Part shown: positions 5,576 to 6,101 of the stretch, piece by piece
Layout of the letters: every line of letters starts with the position of its first letter
Position numbering within the stretch: position 1 is the first letter of the stretch
NCBI GenBank assembly: GCA_946408315.1
Contig: CAMJRV010000157.1
Location: 1 to 6,101 of the forward strand
DNA from: an uncultured Bacillota bacterium
GTDB lineage: Bacteria; Bacillota; Clostridia; Peptostreptococcales; Anaerovoracaceae
Direction of reading: 5' to 3'
DNA length: 6,101 nucleotides
The notes under the pieces: generated by a model
The model's database searches: none
What the model saw: only the letters and a program-made list of their open reading frames with translations
Told to the model about the DNA's origin: nothing
Program-made: the position numbers and the translations under genes

Positions 5576-5590
5576 AAGACTGCTTTTTTA

Positions 5591-5890
5591 TTATCCCTGC
5601 CACAGATGCGCTTTCAGATCGACACAGCCGTTTTCCTTGATTCTCACCCCTTCGTCCTGAAGCAAATCCCGGTGTTCCGCCCAACAGGGAGCAAGTCTTC
5701 CCTGGCTGTTCACGACACGATGGCAGGGTGCGTCTGTAAAAAAGCCAGCATAGGCCATGGCCTGTCCAACCATCCGGGAGCGCTGGGGCTGACCCAGAAT
5801 CCTGGCAATCGTCCCATAGGTGGTAACGTACCCCCTGGGGATCTGACTTACGACCTCATAGACCGCATGATAAAATTCTTCCCGTTTCAT
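5591..5890 (-). CDS. Single-domain MGMT-family protein (O6-alkylguanine transferase-like, with PCHR)
   Basis: The 99-residue protein is the DNA-binding and active-site domain of the O6-methylguanine-DNA methyltransferase family without the usual N-terminal domain; classic Ogt is about 170 residues. It shows IPRGYVTTYGTIA (helix-turn-helix entry, 17-29), R39 in RMVGQAM (the likely arginine finger), and PCHRVVNSQG at 55-64 with C56 in the place of the alkyl-acceptor cysteine. Alkyltransferase-like proteins usually carry tryptophan there, so this member keeps the acceptor residue. The YxGG-type stretch after PCHR in Ogt is replaced by RLAPCWAEHRDLLQDEG, as in other short MGMT-family proteins. 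It starts 20 bp after the isomerase stop, with only a weak GAGA-type ribosome site, so it is likely co-transcribed. Whether it repairs DNA by itself or only recognises lesions is undecided. Confidence 0.9.
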   Translation of the reverse strand: MKREEFYHAVYEVVSQIPRGYVTTYGTIARILGQPQRSRMVGQAMAYAGFFTDAPCHRVVNSQGRLAPCWAEHRDLLQDEGVRIKENGCVDLKAHLWQG

Positions 5891-5910
5891 CGCTTCTCAT
5901 CGTTCTCTCT

Positions 5911-6101
5911 TTACTTGGAAGCGGTATTGGGCCAAATCTTTACATCCTTTTCCAGAAGCCAGGTATAGCGCTCGTCATTGACCCTTGTGGTCCACGGATT
6001 GTCCGCGAGATGCCGGATCATCCAGGTATAATACATGGCAAAACCGGGCGCCGCTGCCTGGGGATGGGTCGGGCCGCCGGGGATGAAGAACGCGCTGTTG
6101 T
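5911..6101 (-). CDS. iolB: 5-deoxyglucuronate isomerase-like protein (KduI/IolB family), N-terminus outside window
   Basis: Only the last 62 residues are in the window, ending at a TAA at 5911-5913. The segment PGGPTHPQAAAPGFAMYYTW followed by MIRHLADNPW and a closing DVKIWP resembles the C-terminal cupin part of IolB, where HP..AAPG.. .YY.W is characteristic. IolB converts 5-deoxy-glucuronate to 5-deoxy-2-keto-gluconate in myo-inositol breakdown. The rest of an iol cluster would lie to the right, beyond the window; the only visible partner is the MGMT-family gene 20 bp downstream. The call rests on a short fragment, so another isomerase of the same family is possible. Confidence 0.75.
   Translation of the reverse strand, partial: NSAFFIPGGPTHPQAAAPGFAMYYTWMIRHLADNPWTTRVNDERYTWLLEKDVKIWPNTASK

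Overview
The window reads like a chromosomal stretch from an anaerobic Bacillota, most likely a clostridium. The signs are a class I-type hybrid cluster protein of the strict-anaerobe kind, a PadR/DUF1048-type pair, strong AGGAGG-like ribosome binding sites with some GTG starts, U-tailed terminators, and roughly balanced base composition. The genus cannot be fixed from this sequence. All recognisable genes lie on the minus strand, so transcription runs from right to left.

In transcription order: (1) The C-terminal end of a KduI/IolB-type sugar isomerase (5911-6101, cut by the window edge) is followed 20 bp later by a single-domain MGMT-family protein (5591-5890). A strong hairpin plus U-tract (5507-5558) closes this unit. 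(2) A near-consensus promoter (5409-5437) drives a PadR-family repressor (5032-5370). That gene overlaps a DUF1048-like protein with four membrane helices (4362-5042), so the two are probably translationally coupled. (3) A 205-bp gap rich in short palindromes and an 11-bp-spaced direct repeat precedes hcp (2564-4156), which ends in a long terminator (2467-2511). (4) A YfcE/MJ0936-type metallophosphoesterase (1850-2392) has a leader that can fold into a second hairpin. (5) A TTGAAA-17-TATAAT promoter (1742-1770) drives a membrane-anchored CE4 polysaccharide deacetylase (770-1654) and, 28 bp later, a bactofilin with a long acidic and Gln/Pro-rich N-terminal region (1-741, cut at the left edge).

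Most of the window is ordinary clostridial housekeeping and stress content. The most suggestive unit is the deacetylase-bactofilin pair: a membrane-anchored wall or polysaccharide enzyme encoded with a polymer-forming scaffold that could position it. The PadR plus four-helix membrane protein pair is a compact regulatory module of unknown output. I see no CRISPR array, transposase, phage gene, tRNA or rRNA. I do not see a clearly new multi-gene system. The open points are non-coding: paired hairpins, direct repeats and a possible 33-codon ORF that overlaps a promoter.
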